A stretch of DNA of 64,000 bases from Pseudomonas sp. PDNC002 (GTDB taxonomy: Bacteria; Pseudomonadota; Gammaproteobacteria; Pseudomonadales; Pseudomonadaceae), in contig NZ_CP070356.1 in NCBI RefSeq assembly GCF_016919445.1, positions 69,501-133,500 on the forward strand. Direction: 5' to 3'. Position 1 is the first letter of the stretch; every line of letters begins with the position of its first letter. Made by a program: the position numbers and the translations under genes. Of this stretch, positions 45,821 through 53,871 are shown one piece after another. The notes below the pieces were generated by a model that was given only the letters and a program-made list of their open reading frames with translations, was not told where the DNA came from and ran no database searches.

Positions 45821-48654
45821 CAGGTAACGCCACCTCGGCGGTGGCCCTTCTTCAGTGCTGATCGATGAATCTGCTTCGTAGTGTCCTGGCCAGCAAGCAT
45901 CGAGTACCGCTGTCCGTCGATGAACAGATTCACCGGGGTCAGCGCGCTCGAACTACCAGGCAGCGCACCGAGGACGTCGGCCGAGGGCGCCGGAATACTC
46001 GGCACTGCCATGGAAGCGACCAGCCCACCATCGGCATAGCCAGGTAAGCCGCCAGCGAAGCGCGCACGAAGGTCAGCCATGGTGCGCGTGAAGCCGTTAC
46101 GACGGACTCGCTCCAGGAACGTCAGCGCCCCGGGCTCGTTGACCACCCGCTTCGGCTGTACGTGCTCGTCGGCGTGCACCACGCCGGCGGGCTGCAGACG
46201 AGAGCCCGGCCCAGTCCAGCCACCTTCTGCAAATCCATCGGGTGCCGCTGGAGTGTCAGCCGTGACGCGGGCCACGTTGGAATCAACATCTGGCGCAGTC
46301 ACCTGAACCTTGAACTTCAGCTGCTCGGCGATCTCCTTGGAGAGCGCCAGCATCCTCGCCTTGATCTGCTCTTCGTTGGCCTGATCCCAGGACACAACGA
46401 CGTTCAAGTTCTTCAGCGCGTCAGCCTGGCGCACCAAGCTGGTGATGCTGTCCTGTACGCTGTTCTGAATGTCAGCCGCTCGAACCTTCCGCACTTCCTG
46501 TGCCGCGGTGGCGATATCCTCCAGTTCCTGCGCGACGCCGCGCAATCCGTAGGTGTTTGTTCCAGCTGAGAGCAGTTGTTCCAGCGCCTCGCGCGCCTTG
46601 TTGGCGTACTCGATCGCTTTCTGAGGGTTGTCGTCGATCTGCGTCCTGGCCTTGAGCTTGAGATCCTGCACCAGGTTGTAACTGGGGTCAGCAGCAGGCC
46701 CAGCCGTTCCATCCTTGAACGACTGAGTGAGATCCTTGAATGGCTTCAGGATGGTCTCGGTTTCCCCGACCACCTGCTCATAGTTGGCCTGCGCTTTCTT
46801 CAGCTCCTGGTACTGCTGGTTCAGGTAGCCTTTCAGCTTCGTCAGGCCACCCTGCCTGGCGCGGTCCTGTCGATCCTGAAAGCCTCGCTCGCCAGCCTCG
46901 CGAGCGGCCTGTAGAGCCCGCTCGCTACCGGCGAAGCCATCCAGCGCCCGCAGTTGCTCCTGATAGATGCGCTGACGATCCTTGGCCTCATCCATCTCCA
47001 CCTTGGCGATCCGTTTCGTCTTGGCCTCGGCCTCGGCCTTCTCGCGCGCTTTCTTCAGACCGTCGAGATACTCCTGATATTTGGCTTGTTGCCGGTCCAG
47101 CTCGGCCATGTCGGCAGTGCCGAAGCGCAGGAACGTCACGATGCTGAAACGACCGTTATCCTGCAGTTCCTTCTTCGCCGCGATGATCCGCGCGACGGCT
47201 TTCTCCGCGTCTGCGACGGCGTTGTCCTGGGTGGCCTGGCGGTCAAACTCAAAAAGCCCCGCAAGTCCTCCTTTGTTCAGCGCCTTGAAGGCGTCGCCAA
47301 TCTGCTTCACGGCCTTGCTGACGAATCCGAGACCGGTTGTCAGCCCCTTGGTGTGCCCGGTCAGGTCATCCACCGCCGCCACTGCTTGGCTTGCCTCGTT
47401 CGCCAGTACCTGGAACTGACCGCCGGTGGTCTTCTCCAGAGCTGCGGCCTCTGCGCGCAGCTGCGGCAATTGCTTGAGCAGCGCATTGATCACGACGGTG
47501 GCCGTCAGTTGGCCGTCGTTGGCCATCTGCTTCAATGCACCTCGGGCGACACCCAGGCCGTCGGCCAGAGCGCGCATGAGGCGCGGCGTCTGCTCGGCTA
47601 CCGAGTTGAACTCGTCCCCACGCAGCGCGCCGGCGCCCAGCGCCTGGGCAAACTGGACAATGGAAGCATCCGCTTCTTCTGCGCTTGCACCACTGATGCG
47701 CGTTGAGGCCGAAACCGCTTCGATGACGTCCAGCAGGTCCGACTGGCTGCGCTTCAGCTCGGTCAGGCTTGGCGCAAGACGGGTGTACAGGGAATACAGG
47801 CTGGCGAGCGGCGCCTGGTTCTCATCGGCCAGCCTTCCCAGTTCGCGCTGCGCTGTGTTGAAGTCTTCCTGGCTTTCAGTCGCCAGCTTCAGACGGGACT
47901 GCAGGTTCTTGGCCTGGTCGGCGGCGCGGATATAGGCGCCCACTGCCTCGGTCACGCCCAGACCCAGGCCCAGCCCAGCAGCCCCGCCGATCAGGGCCTG
48001 AATGCGGCCGCCACCCTGGCTGGCCACGGTGAGTTCCTGAATCTCCCTGCGGGTTTCCTCAAGCCGGCGCTGGAGCTGCAACTGAGCAGCGGACTGCTCG
48101 GCGGCTGACTTAAAACCTGCTCGACTGAGGCGCTCGTAGTCGGCAGGCAGCGCGCGCAGTTGCGCCTGCAGAGCCCGGTATCGGTCAATGCCGAGGGTAC
48201 CGCTCGCCGCAGCAAGGCCGGCATCCGCACGTCCAGCATTGACCCGTTGGCCGAGCTCACTGCGCAGGCGCTCCTGCTCCGCAGCCAGGTTCTTGGTGTC
48301 GACGCCGGCGGCCTGCAACTCGGCGCGCATGGCCGATAGCCGCACGATGTGCTGCGCCTCGACACGCTCCAGGCGCTGCAGGTCGGCGACGGCCCCCTTG
48401 TAGCTAGCCTGTAGGCTCTTGGTCGGCGACTCCGTCCTAGCGAGCTCGTTGCCCAGCTCACGCACTCGATCGCGCGCCTGCTGGATTCGGCGTGACCCGC
48501 TGTCCAGCTGGCTTTCAAGATCACGAAACGCGTTGACCTGGCGGAGAGGTCGCTCGATGTCCTTGACCAGCTTCTGGTATTCAGCGCGAAAGCCGGAGAC
48601 GGCCCGGCGCGCCTCGGCATCATCCGCCGTCAGCCGCAGCTCTACTTCGGTCAT
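45820..48654 (-). CDS. Tail tape measure protein
   Basis: 944 residues that set tail length and line the tail tube. The N-terminal 200 residues are coiled coil (LESQLDSGSRRIQQARDRVREL and more), followed by a hydrophobic Gly-rich stretch IQALIGGAAGLGLGLGVTEAVGAYI (about 219-243). The region about 250-420 (ESQEDFNTAQRELGRLADENQAPLASLYSLYTRLAP, SAEEADASIVQFAQALGAGALRGDEFNSVAEQTPRLMRALADGLGV, each given in part) is the conserved tape-measure domain. Position behind the frameshifting chaperone pair confirms it. Its length predicts a tail in the range usual for siphoviruses. Confidence 0.93.
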   Translation of the reverse strand: MTEVELRLTADDAEARRAVSGFRAEYQKLVKDIERPLRQVNAFRDLESQLDSGSRRIQQARDRVRELGNELARTESPTKSLQASYKGAVADLQRLERVEAQHIVRLSAMRAELQAAGVDTKNLAAEQERLRSELGQRVNAGRADAGLAAASGTLGIDRYRALQAQLRALPADYERLSRAGFKSAAEQSAAQLQLQRRLEETRREIQELTVASQGGGRIQALIGGAAGLGLGLGVTEAVGAYIRAADQAKNLQSRLKLATESQEDFNTAQRELGRLADENQAPLASLYSLYTRLAPSLTELKRSQSDLLDVIEAVSASTRISGASAEEADASIVQFAQALGAGALRGDEFNSVAEQTPRLMRALADGLGVARGALKQMANDGQLTATVVINALLKQLPQLRAEAAALEKTTGGQFQVLANEASQAVAAVDDLTGHTKGLTTGLGFVSKAVKQIGDAFKALNKGGLAGLFEFDRQATQDNAVADAEKAVARIIAAKKELQDNGRFSIVTFLRFGTADMAELDRQQAKYQEYLDGLKKAREKAEAEAKTKRIAKVEMDEAKDRQRIYQEQLRALDGFAGSERALQAAREAGERGFQDRQDRARQGGLTKLKGYLNQQYQELKKAQANYEQVVGETETILKPFKDLTQSFKDGTAGPAADPSYNLVQDLKLKARTQIDDNPQKAIEYANKAREALEQLLSAGTNTYGLRGVAQELEDIATAAQEVRKVRAADIQNSVQDSITSLVRQADALKNLNVVVSWDQANEEQIKARMLALSKEIAEQLKFKVQVTAPDVDSNVARVTADTPAAPDGFAEGGWTGPGSRLQPAGVVHADEHVQPKRVVNEPGALTFLERVRRNGFTRTMADLRARFAGGLPGYADGGLVASMAVPSIPAPSADVLGALPGSSSALTPVNLFIDGQRYSMLAGQDTTKQIHRSALKKGHRRGGVT

Positions 48655-48657
48655 GGG

Positions 48658-49058
48658 TCACACCTTGACGGCCCGGAGGAACAGACTCCAGGGATAGGAA
48701 AGGACGTTCTGGTGGCCTACGCGCACCAGCAGAGCGATGACTTCATCCAGGCGCGCTAGGGCTTGGCCAGGGCTTTCACCAGTCGCTCCAGCATCTCGAA
48801 AAAATGGCGGTTTACCTCGCGGCAGGCCTGCGCCACTTCTTCCAACTGCGAGGGACGAAGCTCGTCGATCTGCTTCGTCGTCAGGTCGCTCATGGCGGAC
48901 AGGTCGTGAAGTCGCAGCACCCCGCCAAGCAGGTTGTCACCCACTTCATCGGCAGTGATCGTGTCCATCAGTTGGCGCACCTGGGCCACGGTCATCTCGC
49001 GCACGGTGACGCTCAGCGAACCAAGGGGCACCATCCGGCAGCCGGAGGCATCGGTCAT
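48658..49058 (-). CDS. Tail assembly chaperone, GT-type -1 frameshift product
   Basis: After CAT TTT TTC in the zero frame, a -1 slip on T TTT TTC gives ...HFF-RDAGATGESPGQALARLDEVIALLVR and then VGHQNVLSYPWSLFLRAVKV, stopping at 48658, three bases before the tape-measure ATG. The extension is free of stops, has no start of its own, and ends in a Tyr-Pro-Trp/Leu-Phe tail like T domains of lambdoid chaperones. The X-XXY-YYZ heptamer (48798-48804) and the exact tight fit are direct sequence evidence; the frequency of slipping is unknown. Confidence 0.8.
48756..49058 (-). CDS. Tail assembly chaperone, G-type (zero-frame product)
   Basis: 100-residue acidic helical protein (MTVAQVRQLMDTITADEVGDNLLGGVL and TTKQIDELRPSQLEEVAQACREVNRHFFEMLERLVKALAKP, in pieces), the counterpart of lambda gpG. 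It lies just before the tape measure. The slippery heptamer TTTTTTC (leftward, 48804-48798) spans the codons for ...HFF, 40 bases before its stop. Slipping by -1 there would extend it into the next feature. It should bind the tape measure and recruit tail-tube protein during assembly. Confidence 0.85.
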   Translation of the reverse strand: MTDASGCRMVPLGSLSVTVREMTVAQVRQLMDTITADEVGDNLLGGVLRLHDLSAMSDLTTKQIDELRPSQLEEVAQACREVNRHFFEMLERLVKALAKP

Positions 49059-49078
49059 TTCGCTACTCCAGAAAAAGA

Positions 49079-49100
49079 AAAACCCGCCGAAGCGGGTTTC
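49079..49100 (-). terminator. Terminator after the secreted moron-like gene
   Basis: Leftward: AAACCCGC-TTCG-GCGGGTTT then TT and CTTTTT, with an extra-stable TTCG loop. It separates the DUF4124-like gene from the tail chaperone. Confidence 0.85.
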
Positions 49101-49115
49101 TGAAAAATTGGTCAG

Positions 49116-49652
49116 TCAGTTCTTGTGGCCTGACTGATGGCTGGTCCGGACGCAGCCGCCGGAGTCGTAACTGACGCTGGTGACGTCCACGTACTTGTCG
49201 TTCCAGTAGCTGGTTGTGCCGGCACCACGGGCTGAGCCGTCGCGGTTCGGTTTCCCGTACATCTGTTCAATCTGGTCACGGCTCATGCCCGGAACCACTT
49301 CCTTCCGCACCATGGCGGTACGCAGGTCGCGATCGGACAGTCCGGTGGTGCAGGGGGCGTTATCGGCAGATCCGCCGACGACGGTGTACCCCTGAGACTG
49401 CGGAGCCGAAGAGCCGCTGCTGTGGTAGCGCGGGCGATGACGCTCCGGCTTCGCCATCACCGCTGCCGGGCCACTACCAGAGGGCGCGGCGTTGTGCGCC
49501 GACACCACGTCAGTGAGGTCATTTCCGGTCGGGCAGTTGGCGTTGGCGGTGAAGGTGACCTTTCCCTTCTCGTCGACGCACTTGAAGACCGCGGCCGCAT
49601 GGGCGGCGCTGGAAATCAGGCAGATGGCTGCAACTGCAGCGAAATGGCGCAT
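49116..49652 (-). CDS. Secreted protein with DUF4124-like and BamE/SmpA-like parts (moron candidate)
   Basis: 178 residues from ATG 49652 (GGGAGGG upstream). A signal peptide MRHFAAVAAICLISSAAHAA is followed by AVFKCVDEKGKVTFTANANCPTG (about 21-43), the DUF4124 pattern of one-strand-turn with two Cys, a Ser/Pro/Gly-rich linker, and a C-terminal domain with EVVPGMSRDQIEQMYGKPN...SYWNDKYV, like the SmpA/OmlA repeat. It lies between tail-tube and chaperone genes with its own terminator but has no obvious tail role, so it looks like a lysogenic conversion or moron gene. The function is unknown. Confidence 0.75.
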   Translation of the reverse strand: MRHFAAVAAICLISSAAHAAAVFKCVDEKGKVTFTANANCPTGNDLTDVVSAHNAAPSGSGPAAVMAKPERHRPRYHSSGSSAPQSQGYTVVGGSADNAPCTTGLSDRDLRTAMVRKEVVPGMSRDQIEQMYGKPNRDGSARGAGTTSYWNDKYVDVTSVSYDSGGCVRTSHQSGHKN

Positions 49653-49711
49653 GGGGTTCCCTCCCATCGAATAGACGATGAGAGGGAATGTACCGAGTTT
49701 GAAACTCAGCG

Positions 49712-50491
49712 TCACGCCGCAGCCAGTTCCTTCTTGATGCGGAAATATTTCGAAGTACCGCCGCCAACCTTCGTGGGGTCGCGCAGCACCTTGGCAGTGG
49801 CCTGGAAGCCGCCGAAGTCCTCGGTGTTAATCCAGTCCATCTGGGTCGCAAGGTTCAGACGGCACTGGAAGAAGCGGGCCTCGACACGCTTCTGAGTGCC
49901 GGCGGCGTTCTCGCCCTCGAAGAGGAACTCGAACACCTGGCCGCTGTTGGTCAGCGCCTCGATCACGTCAACCGCAGCCGAGCTGTAGTCCACGCTCACC
50001 TTGAAGGGAGTGCCCGGGGCGGCAGCCTTGATCGCGGTTTCCAGGGCGCCACCGGAGACAACTTCGATCCCCGAGCCAGTCATCACCCAGTCGTCGAACT
50101 CATCGTAGTCCGTGGTGCCCGCCTCGTTGCTGACGCTGGCGATGCTCAGGGGCATCTTTTCCAGCGCGATGGTGCCATCCACCTCGGCGACGTGCTGCTC
50201 GCCGGTCACGGTGGTGGCCGCGACGTTGGAGACGCTGCCCCAGACCAAGGCAGCCAGCACCCAGCTGAAGATCTCTCGGAAGTTGATGGCGAGCGAAACG
50301 CTGGTGACGCGATCCAGGCTGTCGTACTCGCCACCCTGCGGAGTGGTGGTATCGGCCAGGGTAAGGCTGTTGGTCTCGGTGGTGTGCTGAATGGTCGAGA
50401 CCAGGCCAACCTTCTGGAAGGGTACGCCGGAACCGGCGAGGCGCGCTTTCAGGTGGCCACCGATGACGACCGTCTCTTTCTGAATTGCCAT
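49712..50491 (-). CDS. Major tail tube protein
   Basis: 259 residues starting MAIQKETVVIGGHLKARLAGSG; the pattern TETNSLTLADTTTPQGGEYDSLDRVTSVSLAINFREI (in pieces) and a beta-rich body are typical of siphophage tail-tube proteins. Position just upstream of the chaperone pair and tape measure (apart from the inserted secreted-protein gene) supports this. It should polymerise as hexamer rings around the tape measure. Confidence 0.78.
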   Translation of the reverse strand: MAIQKETVVIGGHLKARLAGSGVPFQKVGLVSTIQHTTETNSLTLADTTTPQGGEYDSLDRVTSVSLAINFREIFSWVLAALVWGSVSNVAATTVTGEQHVAEVDGTIALEKMPLSIASVSNEAGTTDYDEFDDWVMTGSGIEVVSGGALETAIKAAAPGTPFKVSVDYSSAAVDVIEALTNSGQVFEFLFEGENAAGTQKRVEARFFQCRLNLATQMDWINTEDFGGFQATAKVLRDPTKVGGGTSKYFRIKKELAAA

Positions 50492-50494
50492 CGC

Positions 50495-50668
50495 TTAGGC
50501 CTCCTTCGCGAGGGGGGTAGCGACCTTGACCTTCTTGACCGACTCGAGGAAGGCCTTCTGGCGCTGGGTCACCTTGATCTTGGCGCCGACGGGATAGTCC
50601 GCGCCGTTGTGGGTGTGCTCGCCGGTAAGTTCGACCTCAACCTGCTGCACGGTTTTCTCTTCGCTCAT
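50495..50668 (-). CDS. Small head-tail region protein (57 residues)
   Basis: A short gene, MSEEKTVQQVEVELTGEHTH to the end KVKVATPLAKEA. It starts at an ATG overlapping the stop of the gene before (ATGA) and ends 3 bases before the tail-tube start. The middle NGADYPVGAKIKVTQRQKAFLESVKKV looks like a small beta-helix DNA- or protein-binding fold such as in DUF7210-type phage proteins. Too short for confident family naming; the coupling supports expression. Confidence 0.72.
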   Translation of the reverse strand: MSEEKTVQQVEVELTGEHTHNGADYPVGAKIKVTQRQKAFLESVKKVKVATPLAKEA

Positions 50669-51135
50669 CGGCGGATCTTCTCCTGGACGATGGTGGTGAT
50701 GTGGATGGGAACGATAACGCCGGCATACGGCTGGCCGTTGCCAGGCGGGAACGGGTCCGAGGAGCCGACGGTGATTCCAGTAGCTCCTTTCGGAAGCCAG
50801 CGCGGGAAGACACCCTCTTCGGTGACGAATGCCTGGCTGATATCCAGTTCCATCTCCTCGAGTGCCTGCTGGTACAGCTCAACATCGATCCGGACCAGGC
50901 CGATCAGGAAATAGCCGACATGCATTCTCAGCGCGGCTACCTTCTTCTCCGGCGGCCTGTTGGGCGCCTTCTGGAGCAAAACGAACTGCTGAGGCAGGCC
51001 TTTCTCGGTCAGCACCTCGTTGAGCCAGCCGGTGCGGACCTCCTGGCCGAGATTGGTCAAACACCCGTTGGCGACGGTGATCTGCTGGACACGCTGAATA
51101 AGGGCCTGACGGACGCTGGTGAGGATGTTGCTCAT
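50665..51135 (-). CDS. Tail terminator/head-tail connector-type protein
   Basis: 156 residues from ATG 51135 (MSNILTSVRQALIQRVQ, GGAGG upstream), overlapping the previous stop by four bases. The fold pattern of N-terminal helix, then beta-alpha-beta (GWLNEVLTEKGLPQQFVLLQ, YFLIGLVRIDVELYQQALEEMEL, PYAGVIVPIHITTIVQEKI) is that of tail terminator/minor tail U-like proteins that cap the tail tube. The call comes from size, pattern and position only. Confidence 0.6.
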   Translation of the reverse strand: MSNILTSVRQALIQRVQQITVANGCLTNLGQEVRTGWLNEVLTEKGLPQQFVLLQKAPNRPPEKKVAALRMHVGYFLIGLVRIDVELYQQALEEMELDISQAFVTEEGVFPRWLPKGATGITVGSSDPFPPGNGQPYAGVIVPIHITTIVQEKIRR

Positions 51136-51452
51136 GGAACCTCCATGCACGCGGCGGTCACCATGTGGCCGTCGTCAGCCGCAATGTCCTCTACCAGTAG
51201 GCGCCGACCGCAGCAGAGGGTGAAAATGCCACCCCGCTCGACGCAGGCTAGGAGCGGCTTTCGCCAACTGACGCCGACTGCATCCGAGCGCATCAGGCAA
51301 TCCGGGCCGTTCTGCATCAGGTTGTGGTCGACAATCACCGTCAGTCCGCTCGCCAACAGCCGGCCGTCCTTGGCCTGGTACTCCGCAGTGCCATCGTTCA
51401 GCCGCGCAACCACCCGCTCATGCAGGCGGTCGCGCATTGCGGCCCAGGTCAC
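51132..51452 (-). CDS. Head-tail joining/head completion protein
   Basis: 106 residues, MTWAAMRDRLHERVVARLNDG at the start, then a beta-rich part (IVDHNLMQNGPDCLM, GGIFTLCCGRRLLVEDIAADDGHMVTAACM). Position between decoration and tail terminator genes matches lambda FII-like or neck proteins (ZapR/ATP-binding sugar-like domains are similar in size). The ATG is two bases after the preceding stop. Family assignment is by pattern and order only. Confidence 0.6.
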   Translation of the reverse strand: MTWAAMRDRLHERVVARLNDGTAEYQAKDGRLLASGLTVIVDHNLMQNGPDCLMRSDAVGVSWRKPLLACVERGGIFTLCCGRRLLVEDIAADDGHMVTAACMEVP

Positions 51453-51454
51453 GG

Positions 51455-51808
51455 TCAGGCCACGGCAGCCGGAGCGGAGACGCCGTTGAGGCGCACGCGG
51501 CCGACAGCGGACGGGTTGGCAGCAACCTCGGTGGCCGCGCCGACCAGTACCAGGCCGGTTGCCGAGACGTTGGTCAGAGCGCGGCTGCTGGTGTTCATGT
51601 ACAGCAGATCACCGACAGCCCAGGCCTGGGCGCTGATCTTGCTGAGTTCGAACACGCCGTTGAGTTTGAGAACGACCGGGTCTCCGGCCGCTTCGGTGGT
51701 GGCCGCAACGCCAACGAACGCGCCGACCTTGTACAACTGGCCAGAGACGGTGCCGCCGGCCGGGGCCGGTACGGTGATGCAATCGCCGTGCTGGATGAAG
51801 GATTTCAT
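51455..51808 (-). CDS. DUF2190-type capsid decoration protein
   Basis: 117 residues. MKSFIQHGDCITVPAPAGGTVSGQLYKVGAFVGVAATTEAAGD is the characteristic DUF2190 opening, with the repeated beta segments LKLNGVFELSKISAQAWAVGDLLYMNT and LVLVGAATEVAANPSAVGRVRLNG. Such proteins are thought to bind on the capsid shell as cement. It directly follows the capsid gene and its hairpin, the lambda D-like place, and is probably made in large amounts. Confidence 0.85.
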   Translation of the reverse strand: MKSFIQHGDCITVPAPAGGTVSGQLYKVGAFVGVAATTEAAGDPVVLKLNGVFELSKISAQAWAVGDLLYMNTSSRALTNVSATGLVLVGAATEVAANPSAVGRVRLNGVSAPAAVA

Positions 51809-51834
51809 GTGTCACCTCGCGAGAGAGAAGCAGA

Positions 51835-51862
51835 AACAGAAAGGGCGCCCGCAGGCGCCCTA
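51835..51862 (-). terminator. Hairpin after the capsid gene (weak terminator)
   Basis: Leftward: AGGGCGCC-TGCG-GGCGCCCT then TTCTGTTTCTG. The T-run is interrupted, so this may be a processing or partial termination site after a highly expressed gene. Confidence 0.6.
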
Positions 51863-51882
51863 TTGGGTCTGGTGCCGGACGA

Positions 51883-53871
51883 TCAGGCGCCGGGGTTCTT
51901 GTAGGCGCCGCGGTAGTCGATCCAGGCGGCGCCGAAGACCAGACGGGCCTTGATCTCCATGCCATCAACCTCGAAGCCCTCGCGGGTTTCGGTGAAGACA
52001 CCCTGCTCGCCCTCGAGGTACGCGTACTCGAAGGTGTCAACGACGCCGGGCGAGGCGTACAGGTACCACTGGTTGCCGGTGATACGGGCATCGACGATCA
52101 CGGTCAGCGCGGTGTTGCGGCTGTCGTTGATGTCGGCGTTCTTGGCCGGCACGTACTGCGAGCTGGTGAACTGGAAGGCTTCCAGCTCCTTGTCCGGGCC
52201 AACGACCAGGTATTCCGGGCCGAGGTTGAGGAAGTGGCCAGCCTTGGACTTCTGCTTGCGCATGGCCGCGCGGGCCGCTGCCAGGGTAGCGGTGTTGATC
52301 GCGCCACCGCCGGCCGCGACGTTGCCGTGGCTGGCGTCGAAGAGCGGGTTTCCATCGGTGAAGTTCGGGTTACCCAGCAGCAGAGCCCAGATCACATCCG
52401 ACTCGGTCTGCGCAGCGGCCGTGCCCAGAGCCTGCGGGATGCGAGACAGCGCGCCCAAGTCGTCGTTGACGATCGCTTCCCAGGTGATCGCAATGATCTT
52501 GCCGAACTTGGCAACCTTCAGCGGGGCGCCGTCTTCGCTCAGGGCGCCGTACTTGTACTCGCCATGCTCTTTCACCTGCTCCAGCGCAGAGATATCGCCC
52601 AGGGCGGCGCGAGTGACAGCGCGGAAGTCCGGCACGGTGGTCTGGCGACCCAGCGGGCGCCAGGTTTGCGGCGCGAGATCGTAGGCCGCGCGCAGAGTGC
52701 GATTCACGGCGCCGCCGAGCAGCAGCGGGAAGTCGCTGGTGGTGTGCATGCCGGCAGCGCGGACGGCCTGGCGGTCACAGCCCAGGGCGGCACGGGCGAT
52801 TTCCTGCTGGGTCATGCCGCGTACGTTGCCGCCGGCCAGCTCGATCGACTCGCGCGCCATGTCGATCAGGCGCATGCCACGAAACTCGCGGGCGGCGTCT
52901 TCCAGCTTGATCGAGGAGTTGCAGCGGTGGAGCAGCGCGTTCTGCATCGCTTCACGCTTTGCAGTCAGGAGGCCGACATCCACGGTGGAGCTGACGGTGG
53001 GCTGGGTATTACGGGATTCCGGCTGGTTGCCAGCTTGGCGCTCGGCCACCTTGTCGATCACCGCGGCGCTGGCTTCGGCAACGGTGATACCGCGCTCCAC
53101 CAGTTCGTCGGCGAAGGCATCGTCCAGGCCGACCTTCTTGGCCATGGAGCGGATAGTGGTTCCGCGCTTGCGCTCAGCCTCCGCGCCCTCACGGCGGATC
53201 AGCTCATCGGCCGCGCGTTTCTCTTCTTCGGTCATCTCGTTTTCCTCGTTGGGGTTGGCCACGGCGGCCGGTTGGTCGGTAGGCGCATCGGCCTCCCGGG
53301 TCTCGAAAAGGGTGTTGAAGCGCGGGCCCTGGTAGTCGGTCTCCTGCTTCGCGCCTCGGGTCTTTGCCCCGTCGTCGAAGCCGATAGGCACCAGTGAGAG
53401 CTCCATGGGCTCCCAGTCCACCGCGCGGTAGGTGGTCAGCTTGTCGTCGGGCGCTTCGATCATTTCGTAGCGATGCACCGAGTAGCCGACGCTGATGTTT
53501 CGGAGAATGCCGTCGCGCACATCACGAAAGATCGGCTCGACGTCTTCGCGCTGGCTGAAACGCACCAGCGCCCGCCCCTCCCCGCCCTCCAGCCAGGCAC
53601 GCTCGACCACGCCGATGACGTCGCCGAGTTCCCAGGTGCTGTGGGTGTTGAGGAAGGGAGCGCCGTTGTTCAGACGTTCCAGACGGACAGCCGATTCGCT
53701 GACCTCCAGCTCTTCCATGTAACTGCCGATGTCCCAGGACCAGCGGCGGCCCTTCGCGCCGGTAGTCCAGGTGATTTCGACGGTCCGTTCTTCGATGTTC
53801 ACCGAGTCAGGGCGAACGGCCGCCCGCAACTGCAGCATGGGGGTTTCATGCGTCTTATTGGTCGCCGGCAT
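51883..53871 (-). CDS. Prohead protease-major capsid protein fusion
   Basis: 662 residues that join two usual genes. Residues 1-190 look like an HK97-type prohead serine protease with a likely His77 (GAPFLNTHST) and Ser127 (RNISVGYS); about 205-290 is charged, helical, scaffold-like (EMTEEEKRAADELIRREGAEAERKR); about 320-662 is the HK97-fold capsid subunit (DFPLLLGGAVNRTLRAAY, GEYKYGALSEDGAPLKVAKFGKIIAIT, LLLGNPNFTDGNPLFDASHGN). The protease should cut itself and the scaffold away during head maturation. The start overlaps the portal end by 17 bp. Confidence 0.9.
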   Translation of the reverse strand: MPATNKTHETPMLQLRAAVRPDSVNIEERTVEITWTTGAKGRRWSWDIGSYMEELEVSESAVRLERLNNGAPFLNTHSTWELGDVIGVVERAWLEGGEGRALVRFSQREDVEPIFRDVRDGILRNISVGYSVHRYEMIEAPDDKLTTYRAVDWEPMELSLVPIGFDDGAKTRGAKQETDYQGPRFNTLFETREADAPTDQPAAVANPNEENEMTEEEKRAADELIRREGAEAERKRGTTIRSMAKKVGLDDAFADELVERGITVAEASAAVIDKVAERQAGNQPESRNTQPTVSSTVDVGLLTAKREAMQNALLHRCNSSIKLEDAAREFRGMRLIDMARESIELAGGNVRGMTQQEIARAALGCDRQAVRAAGMHTTSDFPLLLGGAVNRTLRAAYDLAPQTWRPLGRQTTVPDFRAVTRAALGDISALEQVKEHGEYKYGALSEDGAPLKVAKFGKIIAITWEAIVNDDLGALSRIPQALGTAAAQTESDVIWALLLGNPNFTDGNPLFDASHGNVAAGGGAINTATLAAARAAMRKQKSKAGHFLNLGPEYLVVGPDKELEAFQFTSSQYVPAKNADINDSRNTALTVIVDARITGNQWYLYASPGVVDTFEYAYLEGEQGVFTETREGFEVDGMEIKARLVFGAAWIDYRGAYKNPGA

